Shown one piece after another: positions 16,494 to 23,818 of a stretch of 39,835 bases of DNA. Below the pieces are notes generated by a model. It saw only the letters and a list, made by a program, of their open reading frames with translations. It made no database searches and was not told the origin of the DNA. Each line of letters begins with the position of its first letter. Position 1 is the first letter of the stretch. The stretch comes from Dehalococcoidales bacterium (GTDB lineage: Bacteria > Chloroflexota > Dehalococcoidia > Dehalococcoidales > UBA3254), in NCBI GenBank assembly GCA_016926695.1, contig JAFGOB010000067.1, positions 1-39,835 of the forward strand. The letters run 5' to 3'. A program made the position numbers and the translations under genes.

Positions 16494-17315
16494 TTATTCC
16501 GGGTTTTGCCTGCCGATAGCGGCATTCAGACTGCCGGTATGGTAGCCGCTGAGGTCCAGGGTAACATAGAGATAGCCCAGCCCTTTGAGCTTTTCATTTA
16601 TTTCATTACGCGTATCATCATCAAACACCAGCGGTATGTCTTTCTCTTCGACCTCGATGCTGGCGATCTCACCATGGTGCCTTAAACGGACCTGCTTGAA
16701 TCCCAGATTGTGCAGAACGTTCTCCGCTGCGGCGATTTTTTCCAGGGTCCCGGGTGTGATCTCCGTCCCGTAGGGAATACGCGAAGCCAGGCAGGGAGAA
16801 GAGGGTTTATCCCAGGTCGGCAGGCCTGCCAGACGTGACAGGTGACGGATCTCTTCTTTCTCCAGTCCGGCTTCAACCAGCGGGCTGCGGACTTCCGCTT
16901 CCCGGCAGGCCTTCATGCCCGGACGGTAGTCCTGCAAGTCGTTCCGGTTGCTGCCGTCGGCTATCCACGCCAGTCCCTCTTTTTCAGCGGTTCTCTTCAG
17001 TTTTTCAAGAAGACCCTGCTTGCAATAATAACAGCGTTCCGGGGTATTGGAGATAAACCCGGGGTCCTCCATTTCATCCGTTTCAATCACCTGCAAACGC
17101 AGCCCCAGCTTTTGGGCTGTCAGCCGGGCTTCATCCAGTTCCGACGGCGGGCATAGGGCTGAATGGCCGAAAACAGCCAGGGTTTTATCCCCCAGGACCT
17201 GGCTGGCCGTGAACGCCAGGAAGGTGCTGTCCGTACCTCCTGAGAAGGAGACCAGCACGCTCCCCATTTCTCCGATAATATCCTTCAACCGTTCCAGTTT
17301 TTCTTGGCTGTTCAT
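16494..17315 (-). CDS. larE: Sulfur transferase LarE (nickel-pincer cofactor)
   Basis: LarE is a PP-loop ATP-pyrophosphatase that adenylylates the P2CMN intermediate and donates sulfur to make its two thiocarboxylates. The 273-residue protein has the PP-loop SGGTDST at residues 25-31, CYYC at 95-98 and PCLASRIPYG with Cys175, the position of the sacrificial cysteine in the Lactobacillus enzyme. With C95, C98 and C175 it could alternatively bind an iron-sulfur cluster, as some LarE do, and work catalytically; that cannot be decided here. Its ATG overlaps the larB stop codon (ATGA), so the two are translationally coupled. Confidence 0.93.
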   Translation of the reverse strand: MNSQEKLERLKDIIGEMGSVLVSFSGGTDSTFLAFTASQVLGDKTLAVFGHSALCPPSELDEARLTAQKLGLRLQVIETDEMEDPGFISNTPERCYYCKQGLLEKLKRTAEKEGLAWIADGSNRNDLQDYRPGMKACREAEVRSPLVEAGLEKEEIRHLSRLAGLPTWDKPSSPCLASRIPYGTEITPGTLEKIAAAENVLHNLGFKQVRLRHHGEIASIEVEEKDIPLVFDDDTRNEINEKLKGLGYLYVTLDLSGYHTGSLNAAIGRQNPE

Positions 17316-18127
17316 TTATCGCTGTCGTTCCCGCCGGCCTGTAAGTTAATCATGGCTGCCATATAGCCGGCCCCGAAACCGTTGTCTATGTTGACCACAG
17401 CCACTCCCGGAGCGCAGCTATTCAGCATGGTTAAAAGGGGCGCCAGGCCCTGAAAGCTGGCTCCGTAGCCTACACTGGTAGGCACCGCAATAATGGGTTT
17501 TGAGACCAGGCCGCCTAGAACGCTGGGCAAAGCGCCCTCCATGCCCGCTGCCACCACCAGCACACGCATTTCCCGCATGCCGGGAAGTATATCAAAGAGC
17601 CGGTGCAGGCCGGCTACTCCTATATCAAATATCCTTTCCACCCTGTTGCCCATAACTTCGGCCGTTACCGCCGCCTCTTCGGCAACGGGAATATCAGCCG
17701 TGCCCCCTGTCAGCACGGCTATGCCTGTTCGCAGGGACGTTTCCGTATGACGGGTAAATACGATAGTCCGGGCGACCGGATTATACCGCACCCCAGCCAG
17801 TTGGCCCTCCAGGGCCTGAAAGGCCTCGGGCGATGCGTGGGTGATCAGCAGCCGGTCGGCGTGTCCGGCAATCCGAAGGGCAATATCCGTAATCTGGCCT
17901 ACCGTTTTGCCCCTGCCGAAAACTACTTCGGGAAAGGCAGCGCGCAGACCGCGATGATGATCGATCCTGGCAAAGTCCAGGTTTTCATAGGGAAGTATGC
18001 TCAGCTCCTCTATCGCCGCTGAAACAGTGAGTTCACCCGATTTTACCTTATTCAGCGTTTGAGTCAGCCACTCCCCCATCTGCGGGAAGCCTGTTCCACT
18101 TTTACGTCTGGCTGCTTTTCCGGGCAT
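17312..18127 (-). CDS. larB: Pyridinium-3,5-biscarboxylic acid mononucleotide synthase LarB
   Basis: LarB carboxylates the nicotinate ring of nicotinic acid adenine dinucleotide and hydrolyses it, the first step of nickel-pincer cofactor synthesis. The C-terminal half is PurE-like: VVAAGMEGALPSVLGGL and VPTSVGYGAS are its binding segments, and the N-terminal half includes LDFARIDHHRGLRAAFPEVVFGRGK in two parts. The start at ATG 18127 (271 residues) is preferred because GAGGA sits 5 nt upstream; the in-frame ATG at 18139 has no ribosome site. It is followed by larE with a 4-nt overlap. The substrate-selective catalytic residues were not checked. Confidence 0.92.
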   Translation of the reverse strand: MPGKAARRKSGTGFPQMGEWLTQTLNKVKSGELTVSAAIEELSILPYENLDFARIDHHRGLRAAFPEVVFGRGKTVGQITDIALRIAGHADRLLITHASPEAFQALEGQLAGVRYNPVARTIVFTRHTETSLRTGIAVLTGGTADIPVAEEAAVTAEVMGNRVERIFDIGVAGLHRLFDILPGMREMRVLVVAAGMEGALPSVLGGLVSKPIIAVPTSVGYGASFQGLAPLLTMLNSCAPGVAVVNIDNGFGAGYMAAMINLQAGGNDSDK

Positions 18128-18218
18128 TGTATTCCTCATCTGCTAAAACTATATACAGACTATATTATATACCAGAGCTTCAATACAAATCCGATGATGT
18201 TTTGGTTTCTTTTTCCAT

Positions 18219-19007
18219 TTAACGTTTCAAGCCGCTATACAGTCCGTACCCGAAATACTCAAACAGGCCAAAAATACTGCGGGGAACGGAGATTGCTTCC
18301 CAGGTAAATTTCCTGGCGGCATGGTCTGTGAGAAGCATCTGAAAATAGCCGCACCAGGCTTTTACGAATTCAAGAAACTCGATCTGCCTGACTTCCTCCG
18401 TCCACTGTTCAATCGCACCGGTTTTGTAGATCGCGGCCGTAATCTCCTGCAATCCGGAACTTTCCAGCAATCCCTTCCAGCCGCTGCCGTCGCGGAATTC
18501 AGCATCCATTATGCGGGAGAGGTATGCGGCCAGGTCTTCAGGCGGTGTCCGCAGCCAGGTGACCTCGTTGATGCCGAGATACCCTCCGGGCTTTATTACC
18601 CTCCTGTATTCGTTTATTGCCCTGGGTTTGTCTGGTACAAAGGCATTTACTGACTCACAAATGACTGCATTGAAAGAGTTGTCATCAAATGGAAGCTCCT
18701 GCGCATCGGCAGTGCGGAATTCAACCCTCTTATCGAGACCTGCTTTCCCGGCTCTTGCTATCGAGCGGTCAACCATCGCGGCCAAGAGGTCGACTCCCGT
18801 TACTCTACAGCCGTAATTTTTAGCCAGGTAGCATGCACTTACGCCTGTACCGCAGCCTACCACCAGTACACGATTATCCCGTTCAACCCGGCACAGCTCG
18901 ATAAGCTTTCCGGTGGCTTTCAGTCCCCCCATATGTTTGGTCATCCCCCAACTGGCCTGGACCTGAAAATAGGGATTTTTGTCTGAAGACTGTCTTTTGC
19001 TGTCCAT
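18219..19007 (-). CDS. Class I SAM-dependent methyltransferase
   Basis: The 262-residue protein has the SAM-binding motif I VLVVGCGTG (about 48-56), an acidic post-I residue in VTGVDLLAAM, motif TADAQELPFDDNSF and a C-terminal KPGGYLGINEVTW typical of UbiE/Methyltransf_11 enzymes. Substrate not identifiable. ATG 19007 has a weak AGGG site. Its promoter region carries a striking 10-bp dyad that would overlap both -35 and -10, so it is probably regulated by a DNA-binding repressor. The tail (residues 185-262) has no recognised domain. Confidence 0.85.
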   Translation of the reverse strand: MDSKRQSSDKNPYFQVQASWGMTKHMGGLKATGKLIELCRVERDNRVLVVGCGTGVSACYLAKNYGCRVTGVDLLAAMVDRSIARAGKAGLDKRVEFRTADAQELPFDDNSFNAVICESVNAFVPDKPRAINEYRRVIKPGGYLGINEVTWLRTPPEDLAAYLSRIMDAEFRDGSGWKGLLESSGLQEITAAIYKTGAIEQWTEEVRQIEFLEFVKAWCGYFQMLLTDHAARKFTWEAISVPRSIFGLFEYFGYGLYSGLKR

Positions 19008-19108
19008 GATTAACCCTGCCTGTAAAAAATACAGAGCAGAATACCGGCTACAGCACCCAGGCTGAAACCGGACGTTCTGTTATTTGATTGTTGTACTGCT
19101 CTCGTATT

Positions 19109-19140
19109 TATTGTAGTAAATTAAGCATAATACTACAATA
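19109..19140 (-). promoter_or_regulatory. 10-bp perfect dyad overlapping a symmetrical promoter
   Basis: TATTGTAGTA (19109-19118) and TACTACAATA (19131-19140) are perfect inverted copies with a 12-nt spacer. On the minus strand they place TTGTAG (19133-19138) and TACAAT (19110-19115) exactly 17 nt apart, a promoter for the methyltransferase gene. By symmetry the same spacing exists on the plus strand. A repressor bound here would cover the whole promoter. Confidence 0.55.
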
Positions 19141-19271
19141 CTATATTTATCAATGCAAATAGATATGGCCGAATTTTCGCTTTGGCCGGGGTGGGGGTTG
19201 TGGAGATGTTCTCAAGAGGATGCATAGAAACAGGGAATACGTGGCCTGATGGCATGGCAGCACCAGACTAT

Positions 19272-20279
19272 TCAGGCCAGTTTCAGGTTGGGCACAACAT
19301 CCATATCCAGGCCGTCCGTTTTACCGGCCCGGTAGCGGTAGTATGCGCAGGCCGCGATCATGGCGGCATTGTCCGTACACAGGACAGGCGGAGGGATCAG
19401 GACCGGCACGGGTGATAGTTTGGCCAGCGTCTGACGGAGGGCCTGATTAGCCGCTACTCCACCCGCTACCAGTATTTGTCCCACCCCCAGCTCACTGGCC
19501 AGTGAGACGGTCTTGGCAGCCAGCACGTCGACGACCGCTTTCTGGAAGCTGGCAGCGGCATCATATTTGGAAGGCAGACCGTTTCGTGCGTTTTCATCAA
19601 GCGAAATTTTACCCCCCTCCACCAGTCGCAGCAAGGCTGTCTTGATTCCGCTGAAGCTGAAATCGTTGCTCCCCTCCAGCCATGCGTGCGGCAGCCGGAC
19701 CAGGTCTTTGCCTATTTCAGCCGCTTTCTGGATGGCAGGTCCGCCCGGGTAGCCCAGTCCCAGTATCCTGGCGGCCTTATCAAAGGCCTCGCCCGCAGCG
19801 TCATCCCTGGTCCGTCCCAGTAAAGTGTAGTCTCCATGATCTTTCATCAAAATAAGATCGCTGTGCCCACCGGATACAACCATGCATATTATCGGGAAGG
19901 TTATGGCGGCCCCGGTCAACCAGTTGGCGTAGATATGTCCCTCAAGGTGATTGATACCTATCAGAGGAATCCTGCGTGCCAGTGCGATAGCCTTGGCGGC
20001 ATTAACGCCCACCAGCAGCGAGCCTGCCAGTCCGGGGCCCCGGGTAACGGCTATGGCGTCTATGTCCTGCCAGTCCGTACCGGCATTTGCCAGCGTTTCC
20101 TCGATAACAGGCGTAATAGATAGCATGTGCTGCCTGGAGGCCACCTCCGGCACTATCCCCCCGTACCGGGCATGGATGTCTACCTGGGAGCTGATTATAC
20201 TGGAAATTACGGACGACCCGTTTTCTACTATGCTGGCGGCAGTTTCGTCGCAGGACGATTCGATACCCAGAATCTTCAT
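19272..20279 (-). CDS. tsaD: tRNA N6-adenosine threonylcarbamoyltransferase TsaD
   Basis: TsaD transfers threonylcarbamoyl from TC-AMP to A37 of ANN-decoding tRNAs, with TsaB and TsaE. The 335-residue length is typical. The N-terminus is GIESSCDET, the metal-binding histidines lie in HLEGHIYA (His111, His115), and [12 protein letters not shown] and VAGGVAANQ fit the ASKHA-type nucleotide fold. No tsaB, tsaE or tsaC is adjacent. A perfect extended -10 ends 7 nt before the ATG and no ribosome site is seen, so the mRNA may be leaderless. Identification is firm. Confidence 0.95.
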   Translation of the reverse strand: MKILGIESSCDETAASIVENGSSVISSIISSQVDIHARYGGIVPEVASRQHMLSITPVIEETLANAGTDWQDIDAIAVTRGPGLAGSLLVGVNAAKAIALARRIPLIGINHLEGHIYANWLTGAAITFPIICMVVSGGHSDLILMKDHGDYTLLGRTRDDAAGEAFDKAARILGLGYPGGPAIQKAAEIGKDLVRLPHAWLEGSNDFSFSGIKTALLRLVEGGKISLDENARNGLPSKYDAAASFQKAVVDVLAAKTVSLASELGVGQILVAGGVAANQALRQTLAKLSPVPVLIPPPVLCTDNAAMIAACAYYRYRAGKTDGLDMDVVPNLKLA

Positions 20280-20286
20280 ATCTAAA

Positions 20287-20295
20287 ATTATAACA
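20287..20295 (-). promoter_or_regulatory. Extended -10 promoter of tsaD (leaderless)
   Basis: The minus strand reads TGTTATAAT, a perfect TGnTATAAT extended -10. Only 7 nt (TTTAGAT) separate TATAAT from the tsaD ATG, so transcription should start at or beside the start codon. Confidence 0.55.
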
Positions 20296-20428
20296 TACTT
20301 GTGATAATGTTATTCAGACCTGTGCTTGATTCCGGCCGGTGAATATGAGCCGGTATGGACCAGGATATTCAGAAACATGACCAGCGGTTGTTAATGATAC
20401 TGTGGCTGTTAAAATAGCCTTGAGTATA

Positions 20429-20490
20429 TTGACAATAATCTTTCGGGGTAGTAAAATATGCGTATAACCGCATACACGCAACTATGCATA
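20429..20490 (+). promoter_or_regulatory. Promoter and ArsR-type operator before the permease
   Basis: TTGACA (20429-20434) and TAAAAT (20452-20457) are exactly 17 nt apart, a near-consensus promoter. The dyad TATGCG-N6-CGCATA (20457-20474) overlaps the -10 and start site, followed by the palindrome TATGCATA (20483-20490). The stretch GCATACACG (20470-20478) recurs with one change before the arsR-like gene (GCGTACACG, 21838-21846), suggesting one repressor controls both. Confidence 0.6.
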
Positions 20491-20528
20491 TAGATGCTCG
20501 AATAATCGGCAGATAAAGGGTTCGCTTG

Positions 20529-21563
20529 ATGGATATAGTCCTGGATATTCTCCTGGGAGGCTGGAACGGCCTGGTCAGTTATCTCTCTGCCCATGTCATT
20601 ACCTGCCTGGTCCCGGCTCTGTTTATTGCCGGTGCTATTTCGGTATTCGTTTCACAGGCGGCTATTCTCAAGTATTTCGGACCCCAGGCCAACAAGTTCC
20701 AGTCCTACAGTATAGCTTCGGTATCCGGTGCAATCCTGGCAGTCTGTTCCTGTACCGTTCTCCCGCTGTTTGCCGGAATATATAAACGCGGAGCGGGACT
20801 GGGTCCGGCAATCGCATTCCTGTTTTCCGGACCGGCCATCAACATACTGGCAATTGTATATTCAGCCAGGCTGCTGGGCTATGACATAGGATTAGCCCGA
20901 GCGGTTGCTGCGATAGCTTTTGCGGGTATCGCAGGCTTGATTATGGCTCTCATCTATCGAAAAGAGGAGTCCCGGGCTGATGCCAGGGCCTTTGCGATGA
21001 TGACCGCTGATCCGGGGGGTAAGAGCATCTGGCTGCAGGTACTCTTTGTAGGGACCCTGGTTGTCATACTGGTAGTTACTGCTGCAAAGATCTGGATTGC
21101 AACGGGTATCTGTGTGGCAATCCTTGGTATCATACTATGGCGCTGGTTCAGCAAAGATGAAGTCATCCAGTGGCTTAAGGAAACCTGGCATTTTACCCGC
21201 CTGGTTGTTCCCTGGCTGCTGGTTGGAGTATTCATCGCGGGTATTTTAACGGTGGTTATTCCCCAATCTTTTATAGTGCAGTTTGTGGGAGATAATACGC
21301 TTTTAAGTAACTTGATAGCCTCTCTTTTCGGGGCTTTGATGTATTTTGCCACGCTTACCGAGGTGCCGATCATCAGGGCTTTCATGGACCTGGGTATGGA
21401 CCAAGGGCCGGCTCTGTCCCTGCTCATGGCTGGTCCCGCTCTTTCCTTGCCCAGTATGCTGGTGATTCGGAAAATCATAGGGACAAAAAAGATGCTCACA
21501 TATGTAGGTTTGGTGGCCGTCATGGCGACTGTAACAGGTTATGTTTTTGGTTTGATAGGTTAG
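20529..21563 (+). CDS. ArsP/DUF318-type permease
   Basis: The 344-residue membrane protein belongs to the PF03773 (ArsP_1) permease family. It has about 8-10 hydrophobic segments and the signature CSCTVLPLFAGIYKRGAG followed by FLFSGPAINILAI, where the CSC cysteines lie at the start of a helix, as in ArsP-type exporters of methylarsenite or related organoarsenicals; other members move unknown thiol-reactive metal compounds. A second GPALSLP motif near the C-terminus shows an internal repeat. ATG 20529 has AAAGGG upstream and is preferred to the TTG three bases earlier. Its promoter carries ArsR-like dyads, and an ArsR gene and thioredoxin-like genes lie directly downstream. Substrate inferred from family and context only. 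Confidence 0.85.
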   Translation: MDIVLDILLGGWNGLVSYLSAHVITCLVPALFIAGAISVFVSQAAILKYFGPQANKFQSYSIASVSGAILAVCSCTVLPLFAGIYKRGAGLGPAIAFLFSGPAINILAIVYSARLLGYDIGLARAVAAIAFAGIAGLIMALIYRKEESRADARAFAMMTADPGGKSIWLQVLFVGTLVVILVVTAAKIWIATGICVAILGIILWRWFSKDEVIQWLKETWHFTRLVVPWLLVGVFIAGILTVVIPQSFIVQFVGDNTLLSNLIASLFGALMYFATLTEVPIIRAFMDLGMDQGPALSLLMAGPALSLPSMLVIRKIIGTKKMLTYVGLVAVMATVTGYVFGLIG

Positions 21564-21583
21564 TAGTAAATGAAAAGGGGATT

Positions 21584-21802
21584 ATGGGAACCTGTAACTT
21601 GAACCGAGCAGCTTCAAGCAGCCATAAATTGACGTTTCTTGCCGGCAGAAGAGACAGAGATAATACAGATATGGAAAAGAGATGGCATGGAATATTTCCA
21701 GACAGACAGGGGATGCCCAGTATCCTGTATAACCGTTTTTATTTTGAGCATGGATACTGTTGTCAGAGCAACAACAGGCTGTCTTTAGCAAACTCAGACT
21801 GA
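21584..21802 (+). CDS. Doubtful 72-residue ORF between permease and arsR-like gene
   Basis: An ORF with a decent AAAGGGG ribosome site lies 20 nt after the permease stop. The product is polar, with a few Cys (Cys4, a CC pair near residue 59) and no recognised motif, and its composition does not look like a conserved protein. It could be the coding remnant of a former gene or a small metal-binding peptide. Listed only for completeness. Confidence 0.2.
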   Translation: MGTCNLNRAASSSHKLTFLAGRRDRDNTDMEKRWHGIFPDRQGMPSILYNRFYFEHGYCCQSNNRLSLANSD

Positions 21803-21827
21803 TATTGGTAAATACAAACAAAACCAG

Positions 21828-21843
21828 GTACGCCTGTGCGTAC
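21828..21843 (+). promoter_or_regulatory. Dyad just upstream of the ArsR-like gene
   Basis: GTACGC-N4-GCGTAC is a perfect 6-bp dyad lying directly before the GGAGGTG ribosome site of the arsR-like gene. Together with the related GCATACACG copy before the permease, it is a plausible autoregulatory operator. Confidence 0.5.
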
Positions 21844-21858
21844 ACGGAGGTGAATTTT

Positions 21859-22293
21859 ATGTATAACCTGGTAAAAGCCATGAAAGCGTTATCGGATGAT
21901 ACCCGCCTGAGGATTATTGGTATTATCCTGGAGCGGGAATGCTGCGTTTGCGAGGTGATACAGGCCCTTGACATTTCTCAAACCCGGGCTTCACGAAACC
22001 TGACCATACTATATGACGCCGGTTTTCTCAAGCTAAGGAAAGTTGGGCTGTGGTCTTTGTATTCACTGGATAAAGATGGAATACCGGATTATATGTCCGG
22101 TCTTGTAGAAGCCGTCAGGCTGGCACTGGTTGATAATTCTGTTGCAAAACGGGACAGGGAGAGGCTTAAAGCAGCCATACGCAGCGGAACAGGCTGTGTA
22201 ACCGGAGATAACGGAACCTGCGCAAGAAAATCTATCGTACAAGAAAATATTCCGATAACAAGTCTTCAAGTCTCAGGAATAAAACCGGGGTAA
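21859..22293 (+). CDS. ArsR-family metalloregulator with CVC sensor
   Basis: ArsR/SmtB repressors leave DNA when metal binds. The 144-residue protein has the winged-helix core (residues 5-75), recognition helix TRASRNLTILYDAG, and CCVCE at residues 28-32, which matches the alpha-3 metal site of E. coli ArsR (C32-V-C34-D); the third cysteine of that site (C37) is replaced, but an extra Cys28 precedes it. A C-terminal tail adds two cysteines (CVTGDNGTC, 113-121). ATG 21859 is chosen over an in-frame upstream start because GGAGGTG lies 7 nt before it. It probably represses the permease and itself. As(III) or a similar soft metal is the likely ligand, by inference. Confidence 0.85.
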   Translation: MYNLVKAMKALSDDTRLRIIGIILERECCVCEVIQALDISQTRASRNLTILYDAGFLKLRKVGLWSLYSLDKDGIPDYMSGLVEAVRLALVDNSVAKRDRERLKAAIRSGTGCVTGDNGTCARKSIVQENIPITSLQVSGIKPG

Positions 22294-22440
22294 TAATACG
22301 AAATCAAATTTGTCCCATTGAATTATCGGTCAATTGGTGAATAAGTCCGGAGTTCATTCTGGCAGGGGAAGAGGGTATGGTCTCATATTCAGGACTGTTG
22401 TAGCCCGGAATAAAAGAAAATAAAACCAGGAGGGTGAAGT

Positions 22441-22887
22441 ATGGAAATTGTTGTCATAGGGACGGAGCCGCCATGTATTCGCTGCGCTACTACTTTTAAA
22501 AGGGCAAAAGAAGCAGCTCAAAAATTTTCCGATAAAATTGAGGTGAAGAAGATTGCTATTCACTCGGAAGAAGCTGCCCGCTATGGAAATGTGGAAAGCG
22601 GCCACGGTATAGGTGACGCCGGTAAAATTCAGCCTGATGTTGAGGGAATGAAACGTGTGATGAGTGACATCGATGAACTGGTAAAAGATGAGGCGAAAAA
22701 TGAGAAATTGATTGATGCCAGACTAAAAGAACTGGAAAAAATATTGGTTCCGGTCAAGGAGAAAGCACGCGAAATGGGCTACTTGATGACGCCTGTTCTG
22801 GTTATCAACGGCCAGGTAAAATCCATGGATTATGTGCCGTCCAGGGAAGAAATCCAGGCCTGGATTGAAATTGAAAGAAGACGCTAA
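22441..22887 (+). CDS. Thioredoxin-like protein 1 with helical insertion
   Basis: The first of four small thioredoxin-fold proteins. The N-terminus has active site CIRC (Cys12, Cys15) after a short strand, as in the MTH895/PF13192 redox-active disulfide group, and the cis-Pro loop MTPVLVING (Pro118) comes near the C-terminus. Between them sits an unusual helix-rich, charged insertion of about 65 residues (about 46-113), making it 148 residues instead of about 85. AGGAGGGTG precedes ATG. No signal peptide is seen, so the protein should be cytosolic. It may pass electrons to, or bind, a metal cargo of the permease. Function is inferred from fold and neighbours. Confidence 0.75.
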   Translation: MEIVVIGTEPPCIRCATTFKRAKEAAQKFSDKIEVKKIAIHSEEAARYGNVESGHGIGDAGKIQPDVEGMKRVMSDIDELVKDEAKNEKLIDARLKELEKILVPVKEKAREMGYLMTPVLVINGQVKSMDYVPSREEIQAWIEIERRR

Positions 22888-22913
22888 TACGAGTTAAATA
22901 AATGGAGGAAAAT

Positions 22914-23171
22914 ATGATAAACGTTAAAGTGTTTGGTACAACTCCCCCCTGCGTTAAATGCAAAGAGCTGACCAGAAGAGCGGAAAAAGTGGCCGAAAAA
23001 TACCCCGGCCAGATTGAAGTTGCCAAATTTGATGCCATGTCTGCCGAAGGGGATAAATACTGTGTAATGATGACTCCGACATTGGTGATCAACGACAAGG
23101 TAGTCTCTATCGGTAAATTGCCCGCTGAAAATGAGATTGAAAAAATGATCAAGAAAGTAATGGAGGAATAG
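22914..23171 (+). CDS. Thioredoxin-like protein 2 (CVKC)
   Basis: An 85-residue thioredoxin-fold protein with active site CVKC (Cys13, Cys16) following TTPP, and cis-Pro in MTPTLVIND (Pro55); an extra Cys50 lies five residues before it. The short fold matches MTH895-like PF13192 proteins. The start is taken at 22914 because GGAGG sits 5 nt before it; the ATG at 22902 is inside that ribosome site's upstream part and is less likely. It follows the first paralogue by 26 nt. Confidence 0.78.
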   Translation: MINVKVFGTTPPCVKCKELTRRAEKVAEKYPGQIEVAKFDAMSAEGDKYCVMMTPTLVINDKVVSIGKLPAENEIEKMIKKVMEE

Positions 23172-23176
23172 ATCCA

Positions 23177-23437
23177 ATGGTTAAAATGGAGGTATTCAGC
23201 GGCGATCCACCCTGTCCGGGCTGTGTAGCTATTCTGGCTCTGGCGGATGAATATGCGGAGAAATACCGGGGGAGAGTTGAGGTTAAAAAGTACATCGGAG
23301 AAGAAGGAATGCCCAGGTTTGAGGAGTATAAAATGGTCTGTGTCCCCGCTGTAGTGGTAAATGAGGTAATCAAAATTGAGGGTATCTGTCCCAGCCGGAA
23401 GACCATGGATGCAGCCCTCAGAGAGGGTGGTCTATGA
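23177..23437 (+). CDS. Thioredoxin-like protein 3 (CPGC)
   Basis: An 86-residue paralogue with active site CPGC (Cys13, Cys16), and VCVPAVVVNE in the cis-Pro region (Pro57) preceded by Cys55. A further Cys71 lies in GICPS near the C-terminus, a feature shared with the next protein but not the first two. The GGAGG just after the previous gene's codons serves as its ribosome site with about 10 nt spacing. It overlaps the next gene by 4 nt. Confidence 0.78.
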   Translation: MVKMEVFSGDPPCPGCVAILALADEYAEKYRGRVEVKKYIGEEGMPRFEEYKMVCVPAVVVNEVIKIEGICPSRKTMDAALREGGL

Positions 23438-23697
23438 GCAAGATAAAAATTGAAGCCTTCCTCTCGGTTCCCGCCTGCTCGGGCGGAGTGAGCCTGATGC
23501 GCTTGCTCAGGGAAATCGAGCAGGAATATGGGGACAAGGTCGAGATTACCATCAACAAAGGGCGCAACGATCTCTTTGAGAAAAACAATCTAAGCTCGGC
23601 TCCAGCCCTGATTATCGGCGAACTGGTCAGGTTTATGGGAGTATGCCCGGATAAAGAGTCCCTGGTAGCAGCATTGAAGGAGTCAGGCCTGGACTGA
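23434..23697 (+). CDS. Thioredoxin-like protein 4 (degenerate CSGG)
   Basis: An 87-residue paralogue in which the active site reads CSGG: the first cysteine (Cys15) is kept, the second is Gly18. Cys71 in GVCPD and the cis-Pro loop SAPALIIGE (Pro57) are kept. It can no longer form a CxxC disulfide, so it may act by mixed disulfides, pair with Cys71, or only bind cargo. ATG overlaps the stop codon of gene 3 (ATGA), so the two are translationally coupled. No signal peptide is seen. Confidence 0.75.
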   Translation: MSKIKIEAFLSVPACSGGVSLMRLLREIEQEYGDKVEITINKGRNDLFEKNNLSSAPALIIGELVRFMGVCPDKESLVAALKESGLD

Positions 23698-23818
23698 TAA
23701 CATGAGGGAATCTCACTGTTTTCAGAATGTATTTATAAAGCTGTAGTTGCAACATAGCCCTTTTATTCTTTAGATTCAGGCTGATATATTTATAGTAATA
23801 TCTATCAGGGGTGTCAAT

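Noticed and set aside
19166..19228. 20-codon plus ORF rich in Trp and Gly between the methyltransferase and tsaD genes
   Set aside because: No ribosome site, too short, and antisense to the expected transcription.
21760..21858. Upstream extension of the arsR-like reading frame
   Set aside because: The downstream ATG has a clear GGAGGTG site and the product matches the family from there.
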